From Jeotgalicoccus sp. (GTDB lineage: Bacteria > Bacillota > Bacilli > Staphylococcales > Salinicoccaceae): DNA of 64,000 nucleotides. Both the position numbers and the translations under genes were made by a program. The stretch is from contig DONT01000001.1 of NCBI GenBank assembly GCA_003513765.1, forward strand, positions 131,912 to 195,911, written 5' to 3'. Below the pieces are notes generated by a model. It was not told where the DNA came from, made no database searches, and saw only the letters and a list, made by a program, of their open reading frames with translations. Of the stretch, positions 53,066 through 61,294 are shown piece after piece (within the stretch, counting starts at the first letter, position 1; every line of letters begins with the position of its first letter).

Positions 53066-53746
53066 TTATTTACTCCGGCTCTGTGTATTGCGCCAGTATC
53101 TGTAGGATGTCCAGGTCGCTGCGACTACCGTAATCCAGGCAGCGACTAAAATAATACCGTTAAAGAGAGACTGATTGACTGCGAAGGCGCCAAGGGAGAC
53201 CAGTGAAATCTGGCCCGGAATTGAAGCGATAAAGGTTGCTGACAAAAAGGCATACTGACTGACACCTAAAGCACCTGCACCATAATTGACCGGCCAATAT
53301 GGCAAGCCTGGCATCAGCCTTGCTGTACACATAGCTAAGAAGCCTGCGTTACCCAAATACTTTTTAACCGTGGGTCCATGTCGGCCAAGGAGTTTGAATG
53401 TCAGCTCCTGACCGGTAAGCCTGGCCAGCCAGTAGCCGATCCATGAGCCTATTATTACACCTGTAAAGGAAAACAAGCTGCCGGCGATAACACCATATAG
53501 AGAACCTGCGACCAGGGCCGGGATGGTGACAGGAATCGGGGTAATGGCAATCAGGGCTGTAATGCCGATAAAAATCAGCCAGCCGGCCCAGCCGTAGCCC
53601 TGAATTATCTCTCTTAAAACTTCAGGTTCCGGAATATTGACATTGAAACTCAGCCAGATCAATGTGCCTATGACTAAGACTAAACTTAATAGGGAAATAA
53701 TTGAACGGGGAGAAAATGCATCTGCAGAAGTTTTGTCTGAACTCAT
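53066..53746 (-). CDS. TVP38/TMEM64 family (VTT/DedA-like) membrane protein
   Basis: This 226-residue protein has about five to six hydrophobic helices and the VTT core: GSWIGYWLARLTGQ, MCTARLMPGLPYWPVNYGAGA and ATFIASIPGQISLVSLGAFA. The arginine-proline pattern is that of DedA superfamily proteins, some of which flip lipids such as undecaprenyl phosphate or phosphatidylethanolamine. Which lipid this one handles is unknown. GAGGAAAC precedes the ATG. Confidence 0.9.
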   Translation of the reverse strand: MSSDKTSADAFSPRSIISLLSLVLVIGTLIWLSFNVNIPEPEVLREIIQGYGWAGWLIFIGITALIAITPIPVTIPALVAGSLYGVIAGSLFSFTGVIIGSWIGYWLARLTGQELTFKLLGRHGPTVKKYLGNAGFLAMCTARLMPGLPYWPVNYGAGALGVSQYAFLSATFIASIPGQISLVSLGAFAVNQSLFNGIILVAAWITVVAATWTSYRYWRNTQSRSK

Positions 53747-53851
53747 TATGTTTCCTCATTCCTTGGATATTTTATCGGATACTCCCTTTAACTGTAACCG
53801 TGTTGTTAATAAAAGGGAATAGATTTTATTTTATAAAAGGAGGGTTAGGAT

Positions 53852-54418
53852 ATGCGTATTTATACGGCAGGCCATTATGATTACTCACTGAATAAATTTT
53901 TGGAAATGATGCGGACGGCAGGTGCCACTATGGTGATGGATGTGCGGGCATTTCCTTACAGTAAAAAACATCCGCAGTACAATCAGGAACCGCTTCAGAA
54001 ATATCTGGAGGAAAATGATATAAAATACACTCATAATCAGCTGCTCGGCGGACGGAGAACACAATCAGGTATTGCAGGCGCAAATTTAAATGAAGGCTGG
54101 AAAAATCAGTCCTTCCATAATTACGCAGATTATACGCTCACTGATGAGTTTAAACTGGGAATTAATACGCTGTATGAAGCGGCTGACAATAATACAGTCG
54201 TAATATTATGTGCTGAACACCATCCGTCGAGATGCCACCGGTTAATCATCAGCAACTGGCTGGCAGCACACGATGTAAAGGTAAATCATATAATAGTGGA
54301 TAACACAGGTGAAATAGAAATTGTGCCGCACAAGCTCGGTCAATGGGGTGCCATGCCGATTATAGAAGACGATGGAGAAATCGTTTACCCTGCGAAAACA
54401 ACAAATGATGCTGATTAG
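53852..54418 (+). CDS. DUF488-family protein
   Basis: This 188-residue protein has YTAGHYDYSLNKFLEM, VMDVRAFPYSKKHPQYN, QLLGGRRTQSG, then VVILCAEHHPSRCHRLIIS. The conserved cysteines and histidines of the last motif define DUF488 and may form a reactive or metal site. Function unknown. AAAGGAGGG precedes the start. Confidence 0.88.
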   Translation: MRIYTAGHYDYSLNKFLEMMRTAGATMVMDVRAFPYSKKHPQYNQEPLQKYLEENDIKYTHNQLLGGRRTQSGIAGANLNEGWKNQSFHNYADYTLTDEFKLGINTLYEAADNNTVVILCAEHHPSRCHRLIISNWLAAHDVKVNHIIVDNTGEIEIVPHKLGQWGAMPIIEDDGEIVYPAKTTNDAD

Positions 54419-54434
54419 TAATATGGCCGGACTC

Positions 54435-54484
54435 AAAAACACCCCCTCCTAAAGAAATTTACTTCAGGAGGGGGTGTTTAAAAA
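54435..54484. terminator. Bidirectional terminator
   Basis: AAACACCCCCTCCT pairs with AGGAGGGGGTGTTT between the convergent DUF488 and alcohol dehydrogenase genes. Confidence 0.88.
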
Positions 54485-54521
54485 TGCAGTGCTTTCTTAT
54501 ACAGAAACTTTGATACTGCAA

Positions 54522-55493
54522 TTATTTTTCCTCGTCATTGTACACGGCAACCAGTCTTCCTTGAACTTCACCACGCTCAAGCTTCTTAATCCCTTCCGGA
54601 ATCTTATCCGGAGTAATTTCAGACAGGGTAGGGGATAAGTCACCTGAAGCCATCAATTCGTATATCGCTGCGATATCTTCTTTGTCACCGCCGACTGATG
54701 AAATCAGATTCTTTTTCTTTGTAATGAAGTCTGTGACATTAATTGTTGTTTCAAGTTTGCCCATACCGACGAGTACAACTGTACCTCCGGGTTTGACAGT
54801 TTCCAGAGCTTTGGATGTTGTGACACCGAAACCGGCATAGTCCACGACTAGGTCGAGATCTTTATCAGCAAGTTCTGAAATATCAGATACAACCCCTTTG
54901 GCACCAATTTTCTTAGCCAGTTCCTGTGCTTTTTCAGAAACATCCACCGCATAAATATCTTCGATACCTTGTGCAATCGCCGCCTGTAAAGCGAATTGAC
55001 CAAGTCCACCGATACCGATGAGTGCAATCTTCATACCTTTTTCAGCTTTACCTCTGGTGAATAAAGCATGGTAGGAAGTCATACCGGCATCTGTAGCAGA
55101 AGCTGCTTCCTTGATGGATAATTCATCAGGTACGGGGACCAGGTCTGATGCAGGTGCGTGAATATGCGTTCCAAATCCGCCATCGTAAGCATAACCAGGT
55201 GCAAGACCTGAAGGTCCTGTCGGACATATTGCTACACGATCTCCTTCTTTAAAATCCGTGACACCGTCACCAACTTCAATAATGGTACCTGCGTTCTCAT
55301 GTCCCATGATGACCGGAGCATTCATCAAAGCCATCCAGCCTTCATCTTCCAATGCACCGACGTCGGAGTGACACAATCCTACAGCACCCGTTTTAATAAC
55401 TACATGGTCTTTCTCTGCTTTCGGCGTTTCCTTTTCGACTAATTTCAATGGTTCGTGAGTTTTAGTAAATTCCCAGCCTTTAATTTTTAACAC
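54522..55493 (-). CDS. Zinc-type alcohol dehydrogenase lacking the structural zinc lobe
   Basis: This medium-chain dehydrogenase has catalytic zinc ligands in GLCHSD and MGHENAG, and an NAD-binding site IGIGGLGQFALQAAIAQG. The four-cysteine structural zinc lobe is absent; that region reads ICPTGPSGLAPGYAYDGG. It would oxidise or reduce alcohols/aldehydes with NAD(H). The start is uncertain. I place it at GTG 55493, where the family similarity begins (LKIKGWEFTKTHEPL), with AAGAAG just ahead. The open frame reaches TTG 55529 without a site. Confidence 0.88.
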   Translation of the reverse strand: MLKIKGWEFTKTHEPLKLVEKETPKAEKDHVVIKTGAVGLCHSDVGALEDEGWMALMNAPVIMGHENAGTIIEVGDGVTDFKEGDRVAICPTGPSGLAPGYAYDGGFGTHIHAPASDLVPVPDELSIKEAASATDAGMTSYHALFTRGKAEKGMKIALIGIGGLGQFALQAAIAQGIEDIYAVDVSEKAQELAKKIGAKGVVSDISELADKDLDLVVDYAGFGVTTSKALETVKPGGTVVLVGMGKLETTINVTDFITKKKNLISSVGGDKEDIAAIYELMASGDLSPTLSEITPDKIPEGIKKLERGEVQGRLVAVYNDEEK

Positions 55494-55673
55494 TTCCTCT
55501 TCTTTATTATTTACCAATATGATATTCAATTGGTTATCACTATAGCAATTACCCTTAAATCTTTTTATGAAACATGCCGGATTGTCAGTTGGTGAATGTG
55601 TCTATAAAAAAGAGAAAAAGGGCAGATAAACTCTGTTCTTTTTTAATACATTATCAAAAAAATAGTCTTCTTG

Positions 55674-56027
55674 TTACTGTTCACTGAAGTAAGTGTGAAG
55701 TGCAGAAAGCTCTTCATCGTTGATTTGTTCTTCACTGAAAGCAGGCATTGACCCTTGTCCGTTTCTTACAATTTCACTGAATTCATCCTCGCTGAGACTT
55801 AAGCCGGCAAGCGCCGGACCCATGCCGCCTGAGAAGTCTGAACCGTGACACGATGCACATGAGTCACGTGCGATTTCTTCTGCATTAGCATCACTGCTTG
55901 AAGCGCTGCTGTCTTCTTCTGTTTCTGTTACAGTTTCATCCGACCCATCTTCTCCGCCGTTGCCGCAAGCGCCGAGAACGAGTACCATGGACAGGCCGCT
56001 GACCATTAGAAATTTCTTTAAACTCAT
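55674..56027 (-). CDS. Lipoprotein cytochrome c (c551/CccB type)
   Basis: This 117-residue protein has a lipoprotein signal (lipobox VLGAC, lipidated Cys at about 21). An acidic serine-rich linker follows, then a one-heme domain with DSCASCHGSDF (CxxCH) and axial methionine in GSMPAF. It is anchored outside the membrane and carries electrons, as the small c551 of Bacillus does. GAGGGGGAC precedes the ATG. Confidence 0.93.
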   Translation of the reverse strand: MSLKKFLMVSGLSMVLVLGACGNGGEDGSDETVTETEEDSSASSSDANAEEIARDSCASCHGSDFSGGMGPALAGLSLSEDEFSEIVRNGQGSMPAFSEEQINDEELSALHTYFSEQ

Positions 56028-56121
56028 TAAAAGTCCCCCTCAAATTTTTTTAATACTTACTGTATACCCAATCCATCACAAGTTTAGTAAATAATAAAAA
56101 TATTTGTAATCAATTTCATAA

Positions 56122-56158
56122 AAAGACGCTGCCGGATTACTCTGACAGCGTCTTTTTT
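56122..56158 (-). terminator. Terminator of the cadCA operon
   Basis: AAAGACGCTG pairs with CAGCGTCTTT; a T run lies on the minus side after cadA. Confidence 0.88.
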
Positions 56159-56168
56159 CGTTTATAAT

Positions 56169-58325
56169 CTATTCAATTTCATCGTCTTTAACTCTCATCA
56201 GTCTCATACTGTTCAATGCCACTAATATTGTTGCGCCCATATCCGACAATATAGCAATCCACAGTGTCAGCCACCCCGGGATAACCAGCAGCAGGGCAAG
56301 GACTTTAATCGCTATGGCGAACGTGATATTCGCTTTAATAATATTGAGTGTCTTTCTGCTCAGCTTCACAGTGAACGGCAGCTTACGCAGATCGTCTCCC
56401 ATTAACGCGACATCTGCCGTTTCCAGTGCAGTATCCGTTCCGGCACCGCCCATAGCAATCCCAACCGTTGAAGCGGCAAGAGCAGGCGCATCATTCACAC
56501 CGTCACCAACCATACCCACATGTTTATATTTCTCTTTTAGTTTATTGATTACATTCAATTTATCTTCCGGCATTAATTCAGACTGGACGTCTGTAACACC
56601 AACATGCTTGGATATTGCTGCAGCCGTACTGTGATTATCACCGGTCAGCATCACAGTCTTCTCAATTCCCGCTTCATGCAGCTTTTGAATCACACGTTGA
56701 CTCGTTTCACGGACTTCATCCGCGACCGCAATGAGTGCGAGCACTTTATCGTTTGTACCTGCAAGCATGACAGTTTTACCCTGTTCCTGAAGTGAGGTCA
56801 CTTTATTGTGAACTTCTTTTGTGAAGTCAGGCATGTTTAACTCAGTGAATAGAGCCGGACTGCCGATGTAATATGTTTCATTATTAACATCACCCTGAAT
56901 GCCCCGTCCTGTAATAGAAGAGAAGTGATTGATTACTATATTGTTATAATCTGCATTCATACTGTCGGCTTTTTTGATAATTGCTGAAGCCAGCGGATGC
57001 TGCGAACGGTTTTCCAGGGCACTGATGATTGAGATCAGTTCAGTTTTGTTTGTTTCGCTGTTTAAGATTTCGTAGTCCGTTAATATAGGGACACCCTTTG
57101 TCAGCGTACCAGTCTTATCAAATGCGATGGCTTTTAAGCCGCCCATCTCTTCAAGGTGAATACCGCCTTTAATTAAAACCCCGTGTTTTGCCGCATTACC
57201 GATGGCCGAAACGATCGATATCGGTGTTGAAATTACCAGGGCACATGGACAGCCGACGACCAGTACAGCCAGCCCCTGATATACCCATGTGGACCAATCT
57301 GCATTAAAGAATAACGGCGGGATAATTGCCACTAAGAGTGCAAGCACCATAATCGCCGGTGTATAGTACTTCGCGAATTTATCCACAAAGGCCTGAGCCG
57401 GTGCACGTTCTCCCTGTGCTTCTTCCACCAGATGGATGATTTTTGAAATCGTCGTGTCTTCTATGAGTTTCGTAATTTTAACTTCCAGAAACCCTTCTTC
57501 ATTCAGAGTGCCTGCAAATACTTCATCGTTATTGGATTTCTCTACAGGCAGTGACTCACCGGTAATGGCTGACTGGTTTACAGATGAGTGACCGGAAGTA
57601 ATAATGCCGTCCATAGCAATCTTCTGTCCGGGCTTCACCATCATAATATCATTTACTTTTATATCATCGACATGGACCAGCTGTTCATGGCCGTTTCTTT
57701 TAATGAGCGCTTCTTTCGGCACAATATCCATTAATGAGCTGATTGATTTTCTGGCACGTTCCATTGAGAATCGTTCCAGTGCTTCACTGATTGCGAATAA
57801 CACAACAACAATCGCAACTTCTGCCCATTCGCCGATTAAGACACCGCCGATGACTGCGACAGTCATCAATGTTCTCATATCGAATTCCAGTTTTGTTAAA
57901 TTGATTAACCCTGTTTTCAGCATATTACTGCCGCCGATCAGCATGGACGCGATAAACAACAGCGGCGTTAAAATATTATCGTTGCCGTTAACTGCCATCG
58001 ATATAAAACCGAAGGCAATTAAAAGAATGGAGTAGAGGAGGGTGCTGTGTTTTTTATGGAAAGGGTCTTCCTCTTTTTTATCATCTGTCTTCTGATTTGT
58101 GACGCCGATTTTCGTTTCCGGTGTGACTTTAAGGTTTTCAAACGCACCTGCCTGCTCCAGTTCGTCTATAGTTGCTGTACCGTATACCGAAATTTTGGAA
58201 GCGCCGAAGTTTACTTTGGCACCATGAACTGCGGGAAGTTTCTGGACATTATTTTCAAACTTTCCTGCACAGTTGGCGCATGAAAAGCCCTGTACACGGT
58301 AGACTGTTTTATCCGCTTCAGACAT
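56169..58325 (-). CDS. cadA: Cadmium/zinc-exporting P1B-type ATPase
   Basis: This 718-residue pump has an N-terminal metal-binding domain with GFSCANCAGKFE (CxxC). The transmembrane metal site CPCALVIS, phosphorylation motif DKTGTLTKG, SQHPLASAI (the P1B HP motif) and MVGDGVNDAPALA follow. This set is that of Cd/Zn/Pb exporters such as CadA. The ATG lies within the last codons of cadC (8-bp overlap), so translation is coupled. Expression should be released by metal binding to CadC. Confidence 0.95.
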   Translation of the reverse strand: MSEADKTVYRVQGFSCANCAGKFENNVQKLPAVHGAKVNFGASKISVYGTATIDELEQAGAFENLKVTPETKIGVTNQKTDDKKEEDPFHKKHSTLLYSILLIAFGFISMAVNGNDNILTPLLFIASMLIGGSNMLKTGLINLTKLEFDMRTLMTVAVIGGVLIGEWAEVAIVVVLFAISEALERFSMERARKSISSLMDIVPKEALIKRNGHEQLVHVDDIKVNDIMMVKPGQKIAMDGIITSGHSSVNQSAITGESLPVEKSNNDEVFAGTLNEEGFLEVKITKLIEDTTISKIIHLVEEAQGERAPAQAFVDKFAKYYTPAIMVLALLVAIIPPLFFNADWSTWVYQGLAVLVVGCPCALVISTPISIVSAIGNAAKHGVLIKGGIHLEEMGGLKAIAFDKTGTLTKGVPILTDYEILNSETNKTELISIISALENRSQHPLASAIIKKADSMNADYNNIVINHFSSITGRGIQGDVNNETYYIGSPALFTELNMPDFTKEVHNKVTSLQEQGKTVMLAGTNDKVLALIAVADEVRETSQRVIQKLHEAGIEKTVMLTGDNHSTAAAISKHVGVTDVQSELMPEDKLNVINKLKEKYKHVGMVGDGVNDAPALAASTVGIAMGGAGTDTALETADVALMGDDLRKLPFTVKLSRKTLNIIKANITFAIAIKVLALLLVIPGWLTLWIAILSDMGATILVALNSMRLMRVKDDEIE

Positions 58326-58686
58326 TGGCCGTCACTCTTTCCCCGGACATGAGTGCAAATGTTATCAGCTGTTTAATATTCGGATCTTTCAATGAATAGA
58401 ACACCAGCTTGCCTTCTTTACGTGATGTCACGATACCTTCCTTATGTAAGGTGCGCAGGTGATGGGATGTATTCGCGATTGTGATATCCAGTATCAATGC
58501 AATATCACAGACACATAGCTCATCATCCTGACAGAGAATATATGTAATCTTCGCTCTGTTCTTATCCGCAATGGCTTTCAGCATTTGCGACATACCCGCA
58601 ATGTCGACAGTTTCTATATCCTTCTGCAGCCAGTTAACCTTTTCTTCGTCGTAGCAGAATACTTCACATACGTCTTTATTAGTCAT
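58318..58686 (-). CDS. cadC: ArsR/SmtB-family metal sensor CadC
   Basis: This 122-residue winged-helix repressor has cysteines at 7, 11, 58 and 60, the same positions as the Cd/Pb/Zn-sensing site of the staphylococcal plasmid CadC. The recognition helix region is ILDITIANTSHHLRTLHKEG, and a C-terminal dimer helix follows. Without metal it should bind the palindrome at 58702-58717 and shut off cadCA. GAGGTGGAC precedes the ATG. Confidence 0.95.
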   Translation of the reverse strand: MTNKDVCEVFCYDEEKVNWLQKDIETVDIAGMSQMLKAIADKNRAKITYILCQDDELCVCDIALILDITIANTSHHLRTLHKEGIVTSRKEGKLVFYSLKDPNIKQLITFALMSGERVTANV

Positions 58687-58701
58687 GGTCCACCTCTATA
58701 T

Positions 58702-58717
58702 TCAAGTATTTACTTGA
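58702..58717. promoter_or_regulatory. CadC operator
   Basis: TCAAGTA and TACTTGA arms flank a 2-bp centre, 16 bp ahead of cadC. The position and AT-rich form agree with the known cad operator type. Confidence 0.8.
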
Positions 58718-58772
58718 TTGTAATTATAGAGTGTTTTATCTTGTTATTCAAGCGGATACTATAATGAGTTTT

Positions 58773-58811
58773 AAAAAAGAGATAAGCGGTTAATCATCGC
58801 TTATCTCTTTT
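58773..58811 (-). terminator. Terminator of the HTH regulator gene
   Basis: AAAGAGATAAGCG pairs with CGCTTATCTCTTT, with a T run on the minus side. It overlaps the regulator's stop codon. Confidence 0.85.
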
Positions 58812-59400
58812 AATTCAGTTCGTATTGTTCGCTGACGTAATCGATAATTTCCGTCAGCTGTTTGACCCGGGATGCATGGACATGTTTCGAAATCGTCGAC
58901 ACAGATCGTTTTGTCAGTCTTGCGATCTCCTTCTGAGTAATCCCTGTTAAATAGTACTGCATGACTTCCTGTTGCAGTGGGGTCACCGTTCTGAAAATGT
59001 CAGTTGCATACATTAACGCAATTTCGATACCTTTCGGCATATCCGGGCTTGAGAAATCCTGTACTTTCGATTTTTTAATCGTTTGAAGCGATTCTCTTAC
59101 TGCTTTTATGGAAGGATGATTCCAGCGATCCGGATTGTATTCAGGGTAAGAGTCATCGACAGTATGGAAGCTGCATTTTAACGGGAAGTCCGAAGCAGGC
59201 CATAATGATTTCGCATAAAATGATAACAGAATAGTGTAATGCGGCTGTGATGATAAAATAAACAGTTCTTCGCCTATACGGTAATTCATATATAATTTGT
59301 TCTCATCTGAGTTTAAATCCCGCAGCTTACGTTCTATATGAGAGAGGTGGTTGTATATCTCCGGTGGTGCCTTCGTACTGTTTGATACATCCAAAATCAA
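58810..59400 (-). CDS. HTH transcriptional regulator (LuxR/sigma-r4-like C terminus)
   Basis: This 196-residue cytoplasmic protein ends in a helix-turn-helix (VTPLQQEVMQYYLTGITQKE, then IARLTKRSVSTISKHVHASR), as in LuxR-type or sigma region 4 domains. The N-terminal 130 residues are not recognised. The start is unclear: TTG 59400 opens the frame, but the only good site, AAAGGAG at about 59422-59428, is 21 bases away and better placed for an unusual ATA/ATT codon near 59412. Two palindromes directly upstream suggest self-regulation. Confidence 0.72.
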   Translation of the reverse strand: MILDVSNSTKAPPEIYNHLSHIERKLRDLNSDENKLYMNYRIGEELFILSSQPHYTILLSFYAKSLWPASDFPLKCSFHTVDDSYPEYNPDRWNHPSIKAVRESLQTIKKSKVQDFSSPDMPKGIEIALMYATDIFRTVTPLQQEVMQYYLTGITQKEIARLTKRSVSTISKHVHASRVKQLTEIIDYVSEQYELN

Positions 59401-59452
59401 CAGGGATATTATGAGAATCAGCTCCTTTAATGCAATAGCTATATTGTATAAT

Positions 59453-59474
59453 AATTCGCCTTAAAAGGCGAATT
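59453..59474. promoter_or_regulatory. Palindromic operator 1 upstream of the HTH regulator
   Basis: AATTCGCCTT and AAGGCGAATT arms flank a 2-bp centre and form a perfect inverted repeat. It covers the place where a -35 box would sit if TACAAT (minus strand, 59443-59448) is the -10. Confidence 0.7.
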
Positions 59475-59483
59475 GGATATTTA

Positions 59484-59505
59484 AATTCGCTTAAAAAGGC
59501 GAATT
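59484..59505. promoter_or_regulatory. Palindromic operator 2 upstream of the HTH regulator
   Basis: AATTCGCTT and AAGGCGAATT arms repeat operator 1 with one change. It lies 31 bp from it, about three helical turns, so both would face the same side of the DNA. Confidence 0.7.
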
Positions 59506-59573
59506 TTATAGGCGTGAAAGTGGTGTGAAGATTTCTGAGAAACAACAAAAACTCATACAAATAGCGTTCCACG

Positions 59574-59606
59574 ATAATCGCAGCTGATTTAATTTGGCTG
59601 CGATTT
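59574..59606 (+). terminator. Plus-strand terminator with no recognised gene upstream
   Basis: AATCGCAGC pairs with GGCTGCGATT, followed by TTTAT. No plus-strand gene of normal size precedes it, so it may end a short transcript starting near the operators. Confidence 0.75.
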
Positions 59607-59628
59607 TTATATTTTATAAACTGATTTC

Positions 59629-59870
59629 GAGTACGACGGCACTCCGGTGTCGTACTTTAGGAGGTCTTGGGATACGACGGTGTTTTGCCGTTGTACTTGT
59701 ACGAGACTTGGAGTACTACGGGACTCTGGTGTTGTCCTTTACGGATGGCTGGAGTACGACGGGACTTTCACATAGTACTTTAAAGGCTCTTACGATACTA
59801 CAGGGATCTGACATCGTACTTTAAGAGGGTTTGGAGTACGACGCCGTTTCGCCGTTGTCCTCCAGCGCGG
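59629..59870. repeat. 41-bp tandem repeat array C (about 6 degenerate units)
   Basis: The core GAGTACGACG, or variants GATACGACGG and GAGTACTACG, recurs with the shared T at 59632, 59673, 59714, 59755, 59796 and 59837, exactly 41 bp apart. Most units also contain GTCGTACTTT or a close form about 20 bp in. In the first unit GTACGAC (59631-59637) and GTCGTAC (59649-59655) form a perfect inverted repeat. It begins about 23 bp after a plus-strand terminator and lies upstream of femA. Confidence 0.9.
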
Positions 59871-59912
59871 GGGAGGCCTAATCCCGAGGACACCGCAGCC
59901 GCGCCGTCGACG
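59841..59912. other. GC-rich imperfect inverted repeat at the end of array C
   Basis: About 23 bp ending TGTCCTC pairs at roughly 16 of 23 positions with a downstream segment beginning GAGGACA, around a GC-rich loop. The downstream arm looks like an inverted, diverged repeat unit. The segment is much more GC-rich than the rest of the gap. Confidence 0.5.
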
Positions 59913-59940
59913 AGATTTTTATCTTTTAAAAGAATTTAGT

Positions 59941-59969
59941 TTGAATTGGTGCCGATACGTCTATGTAAT
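59941..59969 (+). promoter_or_regulatory. Possible promoter of the fem cluster
   Basis: TTGAAT and TGTAAT are separated by 17 bp, about 69 bp ahead of femA. Confidence 0.45.
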
Positions 59970-60037
59970 TAGATGAAACACAGGCTGAAATCTGTTACTA
60001 TATTAGAGATTGAGAATTGATGAACGGGAGTGCCATT

Positions 60038-61288
60038 ATGCAATTTACAGAGTTAACACTGGAAGAATTCAATGACTACACAGCGAAACATTTCAGTCAT
60101 TTCACCCAGACGGAACAGAACTACAAATTAAAAACAGACAGCGGCATTGAAACGTATCTTGTCGGCGTTAAGGATGCTGACGTTGTGAAGGCGGCGTGCC
60201 TAGTCACGCTGACACCTGTCATGAAAGTATTTAAATATGCATATACGAATAGAGGACCGGTACTCGACTACAGCGACGAAACTGTTTTTAAAACATTTTT
60301 TGACGGGCTGACGAAGTTCTTAAAGCCGAAGAAAGTCATGTATCTGCGTGTGGACCCGTATGAAGTCATTAATAAGCGGAATCACGAGGGCGAAATTATC
60401 GAGAGTATGAAGAACGATTATATCTTCGACAATTTTAAGGCTTTAGGTTACGATCACGACGGCTTTAAAAATGGCTTCGACCCGATTGTCCAGGTGCGCT
60501 GGCATTCAGTGCTGGATCTTGCGGGCAAGGATAAGAAAGAAGTCTTTGATGATATGGATACGCTGCGTAAGCGTAATATTAAGAAGGCGGAGAAACACGG
60601 TCTTCATATTAAGTATCTGGATGTTGATAATATCGATATCTTCCGCAAGTTTATGAAGGATACGTCGGAGATGAAGTCATTCTACGACAGAGACGACAGT
60701 TTCTATATCGACCGTAAACGCTACTTTAAAGATCAGGTCATGATTCCGATGGTCTATGTGGACTTAGAGGATTACACAGAGTCGATTGCACAGGATAAGA
60801 AGAAGATGGCGAAGAATCTCGATAAGGCAGAACGTGCTTTAGAGCGTGATCCGGATAACGAGAAGACTCAGAATAAAGTTAAAAATCTGACTGAGCAGGT
60901 CGAGAACATTGACGCCAAGCTGACTGAAGGTCAGGAGTTATTAGAGACTCACGGCAAGGAACTGCCATTGTCGAGTGCTTACTTTATCGTTACGCCGCAT
61001 GAAGTGACTTACCTGTCAGGGGGGACGGATAACGACTTCCGTCATTTTGCGGGCAGCTACTTAATTCAGTGGACAATGATTCAGTATGCACTGGAACAGG
61101 GTATAGATCAGTATAACTTCTACGGTATCAGCGGAGACTTTACAGAGAACGCTGAAGACTACGGGGTCATTCAGTTTAAAAAAGGATTCAATGCTGTCGT
61201 AAACGAGTATATCGGGGACTTTATCAAACCGGTTAATGGTCCAGCTTACAAAGCGTATAAGACGTTGAATAAGCTGCGTAATAAATAA
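60038..61288 (+). CDS. femA: Peptidoglycan interpeptide-bridge glycyltransferase FemA
   Basis: This 416-residue non-ribosomal peptidyltransferase uses glycyl-tRNA to extend the bridge on lipid II. It follows staphylococcal FemA closely: QFTELTLEEFNDYTAKHFSHF, TPVMKVFKYAYTNRGPVLDY, the long coiled-coil arm of two antiparallel helices (about 245-310), SGGTDNDFRHFAGSYLIQW and YNFYGISGDFTENAEDYG. I chose ATG 60038 behind GGGAG; the frame extends to 60017. In S. aureus FemA adds glycines 2 and 3. Confidence 0.93.
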   Translation: MQFTELTLEEFNDYTAKHFSHFTQTEQNYKLKTDSGIETYLVGVKDADVVKAACLVTLTPVMKVFKYAYTNRGPVLDYSDETVFKTFFDGLTKFLKPKKVMYLRVDPYEVINKRNHEGEIIESMKNDYIFDNFKALGYDHDGFKNGFDPIVQVRWHSVLDLAGKDKKEVFDDMDTLRKRNIKKAEKHGLHIKYLDVDNIDIFRKFMKDTSEMKSFYDRDDSFYIDRKRYFKDQVMIPMVYVDLEDYTESIAQDKKKMAKNLDKAERALERDPDNEKTQNKVKNLTEQVENIDAKLTEGQELLETHGKELPLSSAYFIVTPHEVTYLSGGTDNDFRHFAGSYLIQWTMIQYALEQGIDQYNFYGISGDFTENAEDYGVIQFKKGFNAVVNEYIGDFIKPVNGPAYKAYKTLNKLRNK

Positions 61289-61294
61289 GAGAGA

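Noticed and set aside
59525..59587. Annotating the 20-codon GTG frame near the HTH regulator as a gene
   Set aside because: Its ribosome binding site is poor and its stop lies inside the terminator stem. It is kept only as a hypothesis under findings.
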